NCBI GenBank assembly: GCA_024305405.1 | Contig: JAKNDB010000087.1 | Location: 4,466,501 to 4,530,500, forward strand | Origin: Dirofilaria immitis | Taxonomy: Eukaryota > Nematoda > Chromadorea > Rhabditida > Onchocercidae | DNA length: 64,000 bases | Reading direction: 5' to 3' | Part shown: one piece after another, positions 40,643 to 53,100 of the stretch | Numbering within the stretch: position 1 is the first letter of the stretch | Layout: every line of letters starts with the position of its first letter | Position numbers and translations under genes: made by a program | Notes under the pieces: generated by a model | What the model saw: the letters and a program-made list of their open reading frames with translations, nothing else | Databases searched by the model: none | Told to the model about the DNA's origin: nothing

Positions 40643-40652
40643 CTTTTCGCAG
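40643..40652 (+). promoter_or_regulatory. 3' splice acceptor upstream of the Ly6-like gene
   Basis: CTTTTCGCAG ends 43 bases before the ATG at 40696. It is a good nematode acceptor with no coding exon found upstream, so it may be a trans-splice site or the end of a long 5' UTR intron. The T-rich sequence before it favours an intron or outron. Confidence 0.5.
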
Positions 40653-40695
40653 GATGTGAAAAAATATTACGAGATAAAGCAACCTTGTCCTGTTA

Positions 40696-42448
40696 ATGCT
40701 GACATTTTTGCTGATTGCTTATTGTATGCTTCTTCAAAATGCAGTATCTTTTCTTGGGCTGACTGATGATTTCGAACTGGATTTAGAACTTCCAAGCGTT
40801 ACGTGTCGACAATGTATTCAACTATGGCATATTTTAGCCAGGGATTCACATTCTACGTGTGGACCGAATTCACGCACTTGTACGGGCAATGTCTGTTTTA
40901 TGAGTATGTTTAAAAACTTCCTTCCATCATTGATAGCAGTTCTTTGTAGATACATGTGCCAATTGCACCTTTAAATCGAAAACATGCATTTTTATTTTCA
41001 AATCAGAAAATAATGAAAAAATAAAAGAAATAGCATCCAGAAGCTTTTCATTAAAAATAATCTTATCGCCTTAAAAAAACCTTACCATGAATTCCTCTAT
41101 CATAAATTTATCAGTAATAACTCCCATCCATTATTTTCTGTGAATATTTTTCATTATTTTTTCAAAAATTTGAAATTTTGTATTGCAAATAAGGCTTATA
41201 GATTTTTAGTTCTTGTCTAAATTTTGTATTAGCTTTCATAAATTTTCTAATTTGTTCAATTGAAATTATTTAAGCTTCTTAATAGGTATACGTTTTCAAG
41301 CAAGATTTCACTTCAAGCAATATTCAATGCTTTGGCGAAAGATTATATGGGAATTTCTGAGCACAAAAGCTTGCGAATATCTGTTTAATAAACTTTTAAT
41401 TCTGCATTATTAGAGCAAAAATAATTTGAAATTTCAGCTAATTAAGGCTTTTGTTTCGCATTTAGTGAAGTTATGAAATATTGATATAATGCATTAAAAA
41501 TAATTATAATATATTTTAAAGAAGCCAGATCTTAATTATTAATTTAATAAAACAAATAATGATAATGAATATTTCAGTCAAATGAAAATGACCCGCACAA
41601 TTGTTCTGCCTGAAGTAAATAGAAATGTTTCCTCACATAACTATATATTTCAGGACAGTGTAAAATTGTCCAATGTACCAGTATATGGCCGGTTGCTTAA
41701 CATTAACTGATTGGCAACTTACTGATTTAACATTTTCACGACAACGTGCTGAACTACTTGCGATACGTGTAGGAGCTAGTCTTCTTTGCGAAGACTCTGT
41801 GAATCAGACAACTTGTATTTGCAATCGCAAAAATAAGTGCAACGATATTCACGCAAGGACACCGTTTTCTACGTATAGTGGTAATAGATATCTTTGATAA
41901 ATGAAATCTAATGGCTAGAATCAAACTAAAGATGATAAACAATTAGACTTTCTTCACCGTTGTAACCAAAACTAGGATTATATGAATGTTCTGAGAAAGC
42001 ATGTTAATTTACCTTTGTAAATTCTGAAATAAATGTATTTTTATAGTAATTTATGGCTGGTTAGTGCCAACAATAGATAAGATTGAATAATTTTAGGCTG
42101 TTAGATCAGTAATATTAATAATTCCTGTATAATTGTTAATGTGGAATTTTAATTTCAGTATAATTTAATTTATAATATAAGTTTTTTTCAGCACCACTCT
42201 TCAATGGTATTATAAATTTTGATGCAATAATCACCAAAATAGATCCCTACTACAACGACATGATTCGATCAAAGCAGGCATCAAAACATTATACTGCTGA
42301 TACGGCTATCCGTGCAATATCCCTCCAGGCAGTTTTTTTAAATTGCTCAGCACTTCTTTTTCATTTTTTTTGCCTTTATACAACGGATATTTTGATATCT
42401 AATTTAAATACTATAAATTTAAGGATTAAACTAATCATAGATTTCTAG
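40696..42448 (+). CDS. Secreted Ly6-like cysteine-rich protein, 3 exons
   Basis: Exons: 40696-40903, 41654-41880, 42192-42448; about 230 aa. Residues 1-18 form a signal peptide (LTFLLIAYCMLL). The cysteine-rich domain starts at CRQC (C37, C40) and continues with CGPNSRTCTGNVCFM, CPMYQYMAGC, LLCED and CICNRKNKCND. The early CxxC, the later Cys spacing and the terminal C-x-C-N...C-N resemble Ly6/uPAR three-finger proteins, a diverse secreted or GPI-anchored family in nematodes. The last exon ends with a hydrophobic stretch (about residues 189-212, including LNCSALLFHFFCLY), compatible with a GPI signal or a membrane anchor, though about 18 residues follow it. Exon 2 needs one base restored in the A run 41662-41665; this removes an in-frame stop and fixes both splice phases. 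I do not recognise a named ortholog. T-rich DNA upstream hints at a long 5' intron. Confidence 0.7.
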
Positions 42449-45400
42449 GTATGAAATTACGTTGTAATTTTCAAAATTTTGAATAGCATATTGGTTTAGG
42501 TATGGGTAAAATTCTATTACAATTATATCATGCATCATACTTCATCAACAGTTTATGGTTTTATATTTTCTTTAAAAAACTGAATATATGAAATTTTCCA
42601 TTGCTAAGATTAATTATCTTTTTATCTTTTTTAAATGCTTAATTTGAAATCCTTTTGTTTTGAAAATTGAGATCGCTATCCCATTATCCTTTAGTAGATC
42701 GGTACTGATCAATTATATTTTGTATTATTTATGTTTCAAAGTTGGGAAAAATTTTTGATGTTGATCGCTATTATCAATATGTTATTTTTTGCACTTCTTC
42801 GCCATAAATTGTTTCTCCAGTCAAAAATCAACTATCAATTATATGAGTAGGGAAGGCGTAATCTTCAATCTCTTCGTATTTTATTTTTCTTCTACATTTC
42901 ACTATCTATTATTTATACATTGAGCTTAATTTTAACGCAGCTAATGCTATGCAGGACGTCCAAAGAAACTTTTAATAGCGTAAAAACGGACTACTATTTC
43001 TTTCTAAACACAGTATTTGTAACTTCATATTTTTCATTTGCATTTTTAATCGGACAATTCTAATAAATAATTCTATAATCATGGGACCTAGTTTCTACAA
43101 TTCTATTTCTGTCAGTCAAATTATCATTTCCTATACGTCTGATAGCGAAAATGATAAGCGAAAACCTATGTTTGCAAAAATTGAAAATGAAAAAAATGAG
43201 AAAAAAGAAAAAATGGGGTTTTGCCATACTTTTTGTAATAAGCTTCATTGTTTTATAGATCTTCAGATTAGGCCTGAAAAACAAAATTAGATATGAAGAA
43301 GGATCAAGTTGCAATTTTTTCTGTTTTCAAATGATAATGCTACGCTTTCGAATTACAAATTGATGAATTATTTTTGCGCCAAAATTCTGAAACACTCAGT
43401 AAAATATTCATTTAGTCAATGAATACGTTAAAAATTGAAATATCAGAAGATTTACAATGAATTATTAATTAACAAATGTTTTCAGACATAGATAGATACA
43501 AAAATCCAATATTTCAAGTTAAAGAACACTTAAATGTTTCTGCGAAAAATTGGACTATATGCCTTTTCCTATTATAACGAAAATGAAGTATTTCTTATTC
43601 CCGTAACTACTTCCTTTGTTGACAACAAAATTAAGAAATTGGTACTCTCTCACATTAAGATATCCAGAAAACTAAATAAGTATCACCCAGACAAAACTGT
43701 TCATCAAAAAAGTAATTAAAAAATAAATTTTTAAATGTAATATCAGTATGAATTGAAAAAGTGATATAAGAAATAAATAAGCGGCTCATTTCAATAGAAA
43801 ATCAATGCAACATATTTGTAGACATCTAAGAAAATGCTTTCATGTATATGAATTTTGTACGTTACAAATATGTAAACTTTTCCTTTAAAATTCAAACGCT
43901 CGTGGAAGTCAGAGTTACTACCATCAGTGGTAGAAGCAGACCAATTTATAGGTAAGCTGATGTGCTATTACGTCTTAAAAACACACGCTTCACGAAAACT
44001 GAGCTGGAAATAACAACAATTATGATTTTTAACCTTTACAATAAGTTACTACTGGTTAAGAACGTATAATGAGACTAAAACAAAGCTCTGACGACGACAC
44101 TGGATTCTAAGACTTTAAATAAAAAATAGTTTTGTCCAGAATCGTCAATTGTCTGGAGCCAAAAATGTTTGAAAATAAAATTGTTTAAAATTTTTTCAAA
44201 GCATTATAATCGTAATCGTACTCCAATGCAGTAAAAACTATTTATAAAATATCCTTAAAATTGAGATTTTTTTAAAAAATTAACCATAATAAAAATGATG
44301 AGAAATTAGCAAAAAGTAAGGATACTACCAAAAGTGAAACAAAAAACTTTTGAATATAAGTAATAACTTGCTCTCTGTAAAGCATCTGCAAATAATTCAT
44401 GAACTAGGCGTCGTGTTTCCGCGCTGTAATTATACTTGGCCAATAACACCAGAAAGTCAGAATAAAGGCAAAGCGAGGAGAAGATTTTGCGGTTGAATAG
44501 ATAATTTCTGAAAAACAGAAATCTATAAAAAGTCTAATTTTTTCATATAGAAAATCCAATTTATTTTTATATTATTAGGACTAAGTTGAGAAATCTCAGC
44601 GAAATATTTCAAAATTTCAGATATTTCAATTTCCATTTCAGGAAATTCGACAATAAAGCAAATGAGATCTTTCTTTTTATACTAACATTCCGAAATAATA
44701 TTTCCGGCATCATCATTATACTTTTGTCATGGAAAAATAAAAAGGATTTCATTGAATAATAAAAGTACACCACATTGCTATATTCTCTACACCGAGTGAT
44801 CAAGCTGAGTCTCATCAAAATTACTTTCGTAATCAATTATTGTGCCAAAAAGCTGAAACATGAAATCAGAAATGCAGACTTGAGCAAATTTTTTGACCTG
44901 AGTGAACATTTTGATCCTTGCAATAATAGTACTGATATTATTTCATCTCTTGTCTCATTTGGTACCCCAATTTGCGTGACATCTACAATCAGAAAAGTGA
45001 TAAACTATTACTTTAAAAAGAGAATTTTTATCTGTGCTCATAACTTTGTGAAACATGAGTTTAGCACATTTCAAAAATTTGAAAAACCGGTAATCATTAC
45101 AGCGAATAGAGATGAATTTAACAGAAATCATTCAACAACTGATCTAGGCAAACAAGTTACTTATATACTAAAATTTTTCAAATTTTTGTGCTTTTCTTAG
45201 ATACGAAATATAACCATTTCCTTAAGAGACGAACTTCCAGTAAAAAATAGGCAAAAACCTTAGCTTATTTTAAAGTAAATTTGATAAAGTTAAAAGATAT
45301 ATCAAATGAATAAATAATAAAATAAATAATAACCAAGTAACACATAATAAGCAAACAAATTATATACTCAAAAATGAAATCTGAGATTCAATGAACAAAC

Positions 45401-47160
45401 TCTTCTTGCCAAAATACTCCTCGGACCATGAGCAGTAGAAGCAACTATTGATTCGATGTTTCCGGTTAACAAGTAATGAATCACAACTATGTTCGATGAA
45501 TTCTTTAACGACAAATATATTCTAAACATATTATAAGTTCTGTAAAGTATATATCATTCTTTAGTATTACATACTAGTAATATCTTTTCCTAACTTGACT
45601 GACTGAGCTTAGCATAAAATTTCATGAAAAAATTAGAATTACAGCTATTCTTTCTAAATATAAAACTCATATTTCGATGACTTGATTTGTTCATAGCAGA
45701 TAAGAAAGAAAAAAGAAATATAATTTGTTGAACTGACCCAAATAAATTGAATCTGACTTAAAATAAATTTGGCACGATAAAAAGATCAGCTTCTATAATT
45801 TAAAAATACCACGATTCAAACTAAAAAGTAGAAAATCATAACAGACCTTTAAAAAAAATCTGGATCGCATGGAAGAGATATGGACTGAGCAGATAAGTTG
45901 ACGAGTCGAAATTCTGCTGCTTCGAAATCCAATTTTTTCGAAGATTTTGTATTGTCATTTTCCACAAGATTCCAGAAGCCATGAAAAAATAAAAACTGAA
46001 TTATATGAAACAAAATAACTATTTTAGTAGCGTTATATTCAGTAAACTTTGTTCAACATGAATGGAACTCATCTCTTTTTCCAATTACAACTCATCCTGA
46101 AGGACTCCCTGTAAACCATTTTGTAGGAAGTAAAACTAATTAATTTTTGTTTGACTTTTGTTTAACTTTCCAAAACAATACCATAACTACAAAAATAAAA
46201 TTTACAATTTTTAGTCTTATTATTGTTTTGAAAAATTTATAATTTTGAAATTTACTGTTTCAAAATTTTGAAAATTTACAATTTTCAGTGGTGCTATTGT
46301 TTTGAAAGTTAAACAAATTTTTAGAAAGACCTATCAATTTTGCTTCCAAAACGAAAAATGATCCCCTTATTCTATAAGAACTGTTAAAAGCGAGCAGCTT
46401 ATTAAGGAGAAATGAAGACAGACGAAACTGACTACGAATCATTAAATAATCTTGAACTTCTTCTTTTGCCTGTAAGACAAAAAATATTTTCCATAGCTAT
46501 TATTTTGCAAAATACATCAATATTTCATTGTCAAGATAATAATTTCTCATAATGTTGTGGCTTGATATGGCATATTGACAAAATTAAACGACCAATCAGA
46601 ATTAAGATCGTAAGAGTAGACCTTAATGACAGTTAAAACAATAGTAAATAGGGACTAAAGCGTACACTGTTGTTGCCATTGGACTAATATTCCCACAGCT
46701 AACAACTCTAATTTCAAAGTCATATATCTAAAAGTATGATGAATTCCAACCGAATAATTCATTTCATATGAAACTATAACATTAGTTAATTGACAATAAC
46801 TGTATTTGCAGCGATATATTTTTAGAAAAAAAATTATCAATGCATTAACTACTATATCAAGTACCGAACATTGATTAAAATGCTTGATGAAACCTATGAC
46901 GAAAATAAAACAAGAAATCACGGAACATAGCCTTGCTTCTAAGCTGCTGTTGTGCCGCCAAACATTATAAACTTTCCACTTTCAATTTATATCAAATTTC
47001 GTACCGAGCTTATACATTGAAATAAAATCTCACCACTCGTTATTACTGAATCTACTGCATACACACGTATTTTTTTATAGTATAAGTCACCCAAAACATT
47101 ATTAAGACTAACAAGTGAAACTGTTGATCATCGATAAATGTTGAGCAATTAAGGTTGGCA
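42449..47160. other. 4.7-kb spacer between convergent genes
   Basis: Lies between the plus-strand Ly6-like gene and the minus-strand RICTOR gene. The plus strand changes from T-rich to A-rich around 43-44 kb, matching the change of transcription direction. The only notable frame is at 44775-45200 (+), listed separately. Confidence 0.45.
44775..45200 (+). other. Isolated 141-codon open frame, doubtful
   Basis: The longest plain open frame outside the recognised genes, beginning MLYSLHRVIKLSLIK. It has no signal peptide, repeats or motif that I recognise, no obvious splice partners, and its A+T-rich codon use resembles surrounding non-coding DNA. By my rough estimate a frame this long is uncommon but not excluded by chance in 64 kb of this composition. 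It could be a small gene, an exon of one or chance. Confidence 0.15.
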
Positions 47161-50100
47161 TTAAGAGCTTTCTATGAAATTAATGTCTTGCATAAATTTA
47201 AGAAAGTCTGCGGTTTTCAAGTCATGAAAATATTGAATGCAATATGAGAAAAATAAAATTTGAATATTCCAAGTGAAATACATTATTAAATAATAAATAA
47301 GAAGAAGCCTAATAACTATAAGATATTTGTGAACCAAAATCAATACGAAATGACTTAATTTTTTCTGAAAATAATCGCATACTTCATTGCTTAAATTATG
47401 TTGTGAAGGATTCTTATCATCGATGCATCGAATCCAAATTTTATTCATATCTCTACTGGCTGTTTTTAATAGTAACATATTCGACTTCTTAGTAATAATA
47501 AAGTTGCTACTTTCCCAACCTAATGATGACAGCAAAATAGAACCTGAAAAAGAATAACAATCATATAAAAAAGTGCATTTAAAAGAAAAGTAATAACATT
47601 TTAAGTGAGCATTCTTTCCCTGTAACAATTTGGCACTATATGTCCAAACATCTTGTAAGTCCATTAATCTTGATTTGCATCAATCAATCAAGTTGATGCA
47701 AGATTCATTAATTTGCAAATATTATGCTAGAACTATAAAATAAACAACCAAAACAGTTTAATTTTTACCACTCAAACGATGAAATTTAGATTTAATCACA
47801 AAATCAACAAATGAATTTACTAACCAAATTGTGTGTTGCCAATAAGATTAACAACCCAGAAGGCTGCGCCTCGGATACTAAGTACTGGACAACATTCAGC
47901 AAAACGACATATAATTGGCACTGTTTCCGAAGGCAAAAGATCTGAAAAGATTTCTGTCCTAAAGTAGAAAAATATAGAATCATTAGATTATGTAAGTGGA
48001 AAGTTTTCTAAAAACCTACTCGGATTAAGAGCGGCAACGATATGTCCCAATGCGTACAACGCACCTTTTAATTTGAATGCTTGATGAGGATTTGCTGGCA
48101 ATGGTGAATCACGTAAAATATCAAGCAAACGCTCAATTTCGTTTGATCTTAATAGTAGTTCACGGCCGATGTCATGCCGTGCTAGTTGTCCATAAAGATG
48201 TACTGGCATTGGCACACCTAATTTGGCAATCCTAAATTTAAAAGATGTCGCAACTAGAAATAAAATGGAAAAATCAAAATTCAGAATGCCAATAAAAACT
48301 GTCACTATTAAAAAATACCAGAAATTACTGAAAGACTTAAAAGCTCAGTAAACAGAGCAAAAAAAAGCATACTGGATTTGTCCATATATAGTAGGAAAAG
48401 AGTATCTCATTTTTAATACAATCTACGGAATTGTAAAGACAAAAGTGGATGAAGTTTTCTATGTTATAACAGTTTTTCTTTTTAAAAATGATTGATTGCC
48501 TTAAAAAAATGATTGTGTTGTTTTCTTTAAAAAAGCATCAGAAAGAAGTACAATTCATTTTCGTTCTCATATATCCTTTATTTCCATCAAAAGTTCACGC
48601 TACATCATATCGCTAAGGATTTCTGATCAAATTAATGAACAAGAAAACGAATATTTAGCTCAGATATTTCATTCGCGATCAAAGATTGTATTTAAAGGTT
48701 TTAATTTCCAAGGACATTAGTAATGCATAAAGTCTGGCCAGTAATACAAAATCAATTATAGTAATCAACAAACCGCTCATTTGAAGACCTTGCGTATCGT
48801 CCATCGATTGAACGCTTCGAATCCAACAAAGCATCCCTCACATTCTCATCAACTATCTCGACATAACGCATATTGAATTTCTATAAATAATAAGCTATAA
48901 AAAATAATATCGATCTCAAAACGAAAGCAAATATCGGAAAAATTTGCACTGGTTATTACAGTTCATTAGATTAATAGAAGCATTTAAAAACAAACAATGA
49001 CTTGACTATCGATCAAAATTAATGAAAATCACAGCAAACATTAATCAAATGATTAAAAAAGAGAATGACAACTGCAAAACTAAATAAAGGAAAACTTCAA
49101 ATCCTCATATATTTTATAATTATTCTAGCAACTGCATTATTCATGCAAAATTATTTGATGATATTTTTAATATCTTGCTATTAGCATTCAATTTCCCAAA
49201 GAACCTCATTTCGGCAAAATCCTTAAATTTCCGATTTGCGTAATGAAAATTAATTTAATTCTAACCTTTTTCCAGTAATCCAGAGTTGACAAAGCATCGC
49301 GAAAATTGTTCTCTACATAACTCTCACTGGAGAAAAGATATGTCTTCAACAAAGTTCCTGCATCACCAAATCCATCCAAACATATGTCCTTGATAAGATA
49401 AATACTTTCTGGATAATGCTGCAGATAGACATGGAAACCGTCAAGTTCAAGTTAACATCATTAATAATAATGACTTCTGCATTGTCATCGAGATATGAGG
49501 TATCAATTAAAATTCAAAATTCCAATAATATAATGGCTTTATTGTAGGAAATGAAAAATATTTAGATTAGTATCCAACGGTTCGCTTACTTAGTTCGAAT
49601 TATTTTTTAATTCTCTTTTCGAAAATTAATAGAGGAAAGAATTTTCGAATATTTTCTATCTATTCTTTGGCAACAGAAAATTTAGAAAATTTAGAAGTTG
49701 AGAAAAAATAAGAAAAGAGAATGAGCACAAAAATATGTCATCGATAAATTTTTCTAAATTTTGCGAATTTCCAAAGAATCAAATTAGACAACATACCGGC
49801 ATCCAACGATGTAATAAACGCAACGCATGTCGGACGACTTTTGTAGAAGAGTCCGCAAGTTGTCCCAACAATAATTTAACCCCCAAGTAGAGAAATTATT
49901 GATGTTGTGAGATGCTAAAATGCTTAAAAATTGAGTTGCCCATTTCCTGCCCGCCTAAAAATGAATACATATATAATGAAGTGAATCAAATAAATATATT
50001 AAAACATTTAAAAAAAGAAAACTTTCATCTGTTTCTAGTAATTTTTGTAACAGGTAAAATTTGTGAAAATATAAGTAATAACTGAAATGAATGAATCGTG

Positions 50101-53100
50101 AAACCAAGGAAAGGACAATAAATAGTAGTAACTTCATCAACTAATAGAAAAGAACCTCTACTGCATAATTGTTAAGAATATTTAACAATATCATTTTTGT
50201 TGTGGTCTTCTGCCTTATATTAGTGCTTTATCGATAAATAAGTTCATTAATTTTTTATATAATAAAATCGATTTGTGAAGATTAAGTAGGCACAAACAAA
50301 TGAATGATTTCCTTTTAATGGCTCTTTACAAACTAGAATCACTTTATTCGATATCAAAAAGATACCTCGCTTGCACAAGTGAGAGCTGTTTGAAGGACAA
50401 AACGATTAAAAGAATCTTCAGAACTGTAGTCTAGACAGGAGACAATAAGTTTGATATATTCCACATTTGTTGAATTTTTCACTAAATCTATAAACCTGGA
50501 GTGTGTTGTATTAAGCACATTTATAGATATAATATAAAAATTGGCACAAAGAATACAAAATAATTCGTCTTTTAAATAAAATACGAATTGTTACCTACTG
50601 CAAGTATATTCAGTTTTATCTTCTTTATCAAAAGTTAGGCAGCAAATAGACTTTTATCAATTTATTGCCAATATAATTTTTAGTAATAGGCACAGATTAT
50701 TTCCGCCAGTACGATAATTCATATTCTAAAAATTTCTTTTAACTTTTCAAATATTCTACTTCGTTGATTTGCATTAAAGAATAATGAAGACATGTTTAGA
50801 ATTACTATTACAGCTCATTTTCAGAGACAATAAACTGCATTAAAAAAATCATTGCAATCGATATCCGTGTCAGAAAGAATTGTTTTTTCCTGTTTGATCA
50901 ACTGAGGAAAGTGAAAAACAGATGACATGAATTCACAATTAGAAAGCATGGGATTAATAATTTTCTAAATCCTTTTTCTTGAATGTTACTTTAAGAACAG
51001 ATTGTTCAAAATTTCTTACAGAACGTTTTAACCTGTTCAAAGCAGTTAATAGTCATAGTTAACTTCCGGAAGTTTTTGTTATATTCTTGTTCCACCATCA
51101 ATAAATCTAATTATCTATTTCCCATAATAACCAATTTCTGTGATTTCGCCCGCATAATTATTAAAGTCTTTATGTAGAAGGAACTTTCCAAGTTTTTATG
51201 ATTGTTGATACAAATGCTATTCCAGCAATGTCATTATTTCTACCAATACAAAATTAAATGGTGATTAAGGAATTAAAATTGACGAAATATCACTACTACA
51301 ATGTCTGCTGTGATTTTGAATTTTTTTCAATCTTTTCAATCCAATTCAGCTCATAATATCGGTTACGAAACGATATCTATTCAGAAAAGTGCCTATAGTA
51401 TTATACTATGAAAGCGGACTCGAAAATTAACTTTGAAAATGTTATATTAATCATTCTTTCTTGATAATCATTAATTTGTCTACAAATTAGATATCTGATC
51501 ATCATTGCTGAGCCGAATCAAACTTTGACAAGAAATATTTATGCAAATTTAGATGATATGGCCTGCTGACTTAAAAGGAAGAGCATCGTTCATAAACAAT
51601 TTAAGACTAAAAGCTACTAAATATTTGTACAGCTTATTGATAAATAATATAAAGAATTCAGCGGAATAAAATGAAGTGCTATCCCTTCGCTCAGGAGTAT
51701 TTCATTTTTGATGGTTTCGTTCACATATTTTTTCACTCAAATCCACGTAACTTCCATCCTTCTGTCGTTTTCCTACTATGAATCTTAACTATTCACTACT
51801 AATGAATTTTTACTATAAGTAAATGCTGTACAAATCAGATTTAAAACATTATTTACAGTACTATGCTTTACTTGCGGATTATTTTAATGAGGAACATCGC
51901 GTTTTGCTAGAACACTTCGTTGAAGTAACTCTCTCATTTATAGATCTAATCCAGATAATAATTCATACCAATAATTATTCTGATTGATTATGAATGGCAC
52001 CATGTCTTTCTTAAATTTAGAATGCAAATTGTAGGCCTGTTTATTTGTTCTCTATAATATATCACATTAAAGTTAACCCTTGACATTATCATTATTCATC
52101 AAGACACTATAGCCTTTCTTTTCCAAAATGCTGGATTTTGCCGATTTTCATGAAGAAATGATGAAGGAATAGACAACAAGATTGGATCTGAAATATAAGG
52201 AAAGGGAAGCTGATTGACAGTGTCCACCTTCACATGTCCGTCTAATTTGCCATCTTATTATTTTATATGGTGCGCATGATATGGGCAATTGTTTTCCACG
52301 TTGAATTCTTCTCCGCTACAAACACATTCATGTCGATAGATACATGCATACATCAATGGTGGAAACAGGAACAGCAATCAAACCCGATTTCTCCCACTCC
52401 CTTCAGGATGGATAGATTTGGTCCGAAAATCTCTCTCGTTTCTCTTTTCCCTCCCGCATAGTAGTTTTCTCCTGTTTAGGTGGACAACACACTTGCGAGT
52501 GACCATCATCAGCATCGGATGGATGGTGAGTAGGCGAAAAATTTGTTCATCTTTGCAAACTCAGTTTTGATCTCCATTTTCTATTTCTAGTATATTGATT
52601 CTTTATCCTAATTTCTTTAAGTTCTTCTGCGTCTTTTTATAATTAGGGTAGCCTGCTAAAAAGAAACCAGCCATATCAGAATTTCAATTTCCTATATTAT
52701 GCGTTTTAATCCCTGATTTTACATGGATCGCGATGCTCATTTATCTTTCCCTTATTCCTTTCTTGATTACTTTCTCTTGTCACCAATCTTTCTTTCATGC
52801 CACTTCAATTTTTAACATTCCATTCACAACATAACATTTGTTTTTATTCCTACTTTATTTCGGCAGTCTTCTTTATTCGAAACATTATTCTTCATTTTTT
52901 CAAAGATAAATAAAACTTATTCAAAGTTTCGCAATCTTCATACTGGCTACTGTCTAAGCCATAAAGCACTAAGAGTAATCTTAACATATATTTCCTGAAC
53001 AATATAAGGAAGGATAAGCTTAATTCGTAAAATCAGTCTTCATATAGTAAATAATTCATAAGTTATTTTCGATACTTTTTCCAACTTCAAATTCTTATGT

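Larger units (their letters stand above)
32595..40695. other. 8-kb stretch without recognisable genes, T-rich
   Basis: No exon chain or protein motif seen. From about 33.4 kb the plus strand is markedly T-rich: sampled 60-base lines near 35.5, 36.7 and 37.7 kb have about 26-34 T against 10-18 A. Plus-strand nematode introns look like this, so the region may be a long 5' intron or leader of the Ly6-like gene at 40696, or an unrecognised non-coding transcript. It also holds a TA-rich tract and a (CT)n microsatellite. Confidence 0.45.

Noticed and set aside
47161..47390. Rightmost end of the 167-codon minus-strand frame as definite Rictor C-terminus
   Set aside because: Only the part up to about 47390 reads clearly as Rictor exon. 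The following hydrophobic stretch looks like intron translation, though the last residues (DFLKFMQDINF) could be a final exon. Left as uncertain.
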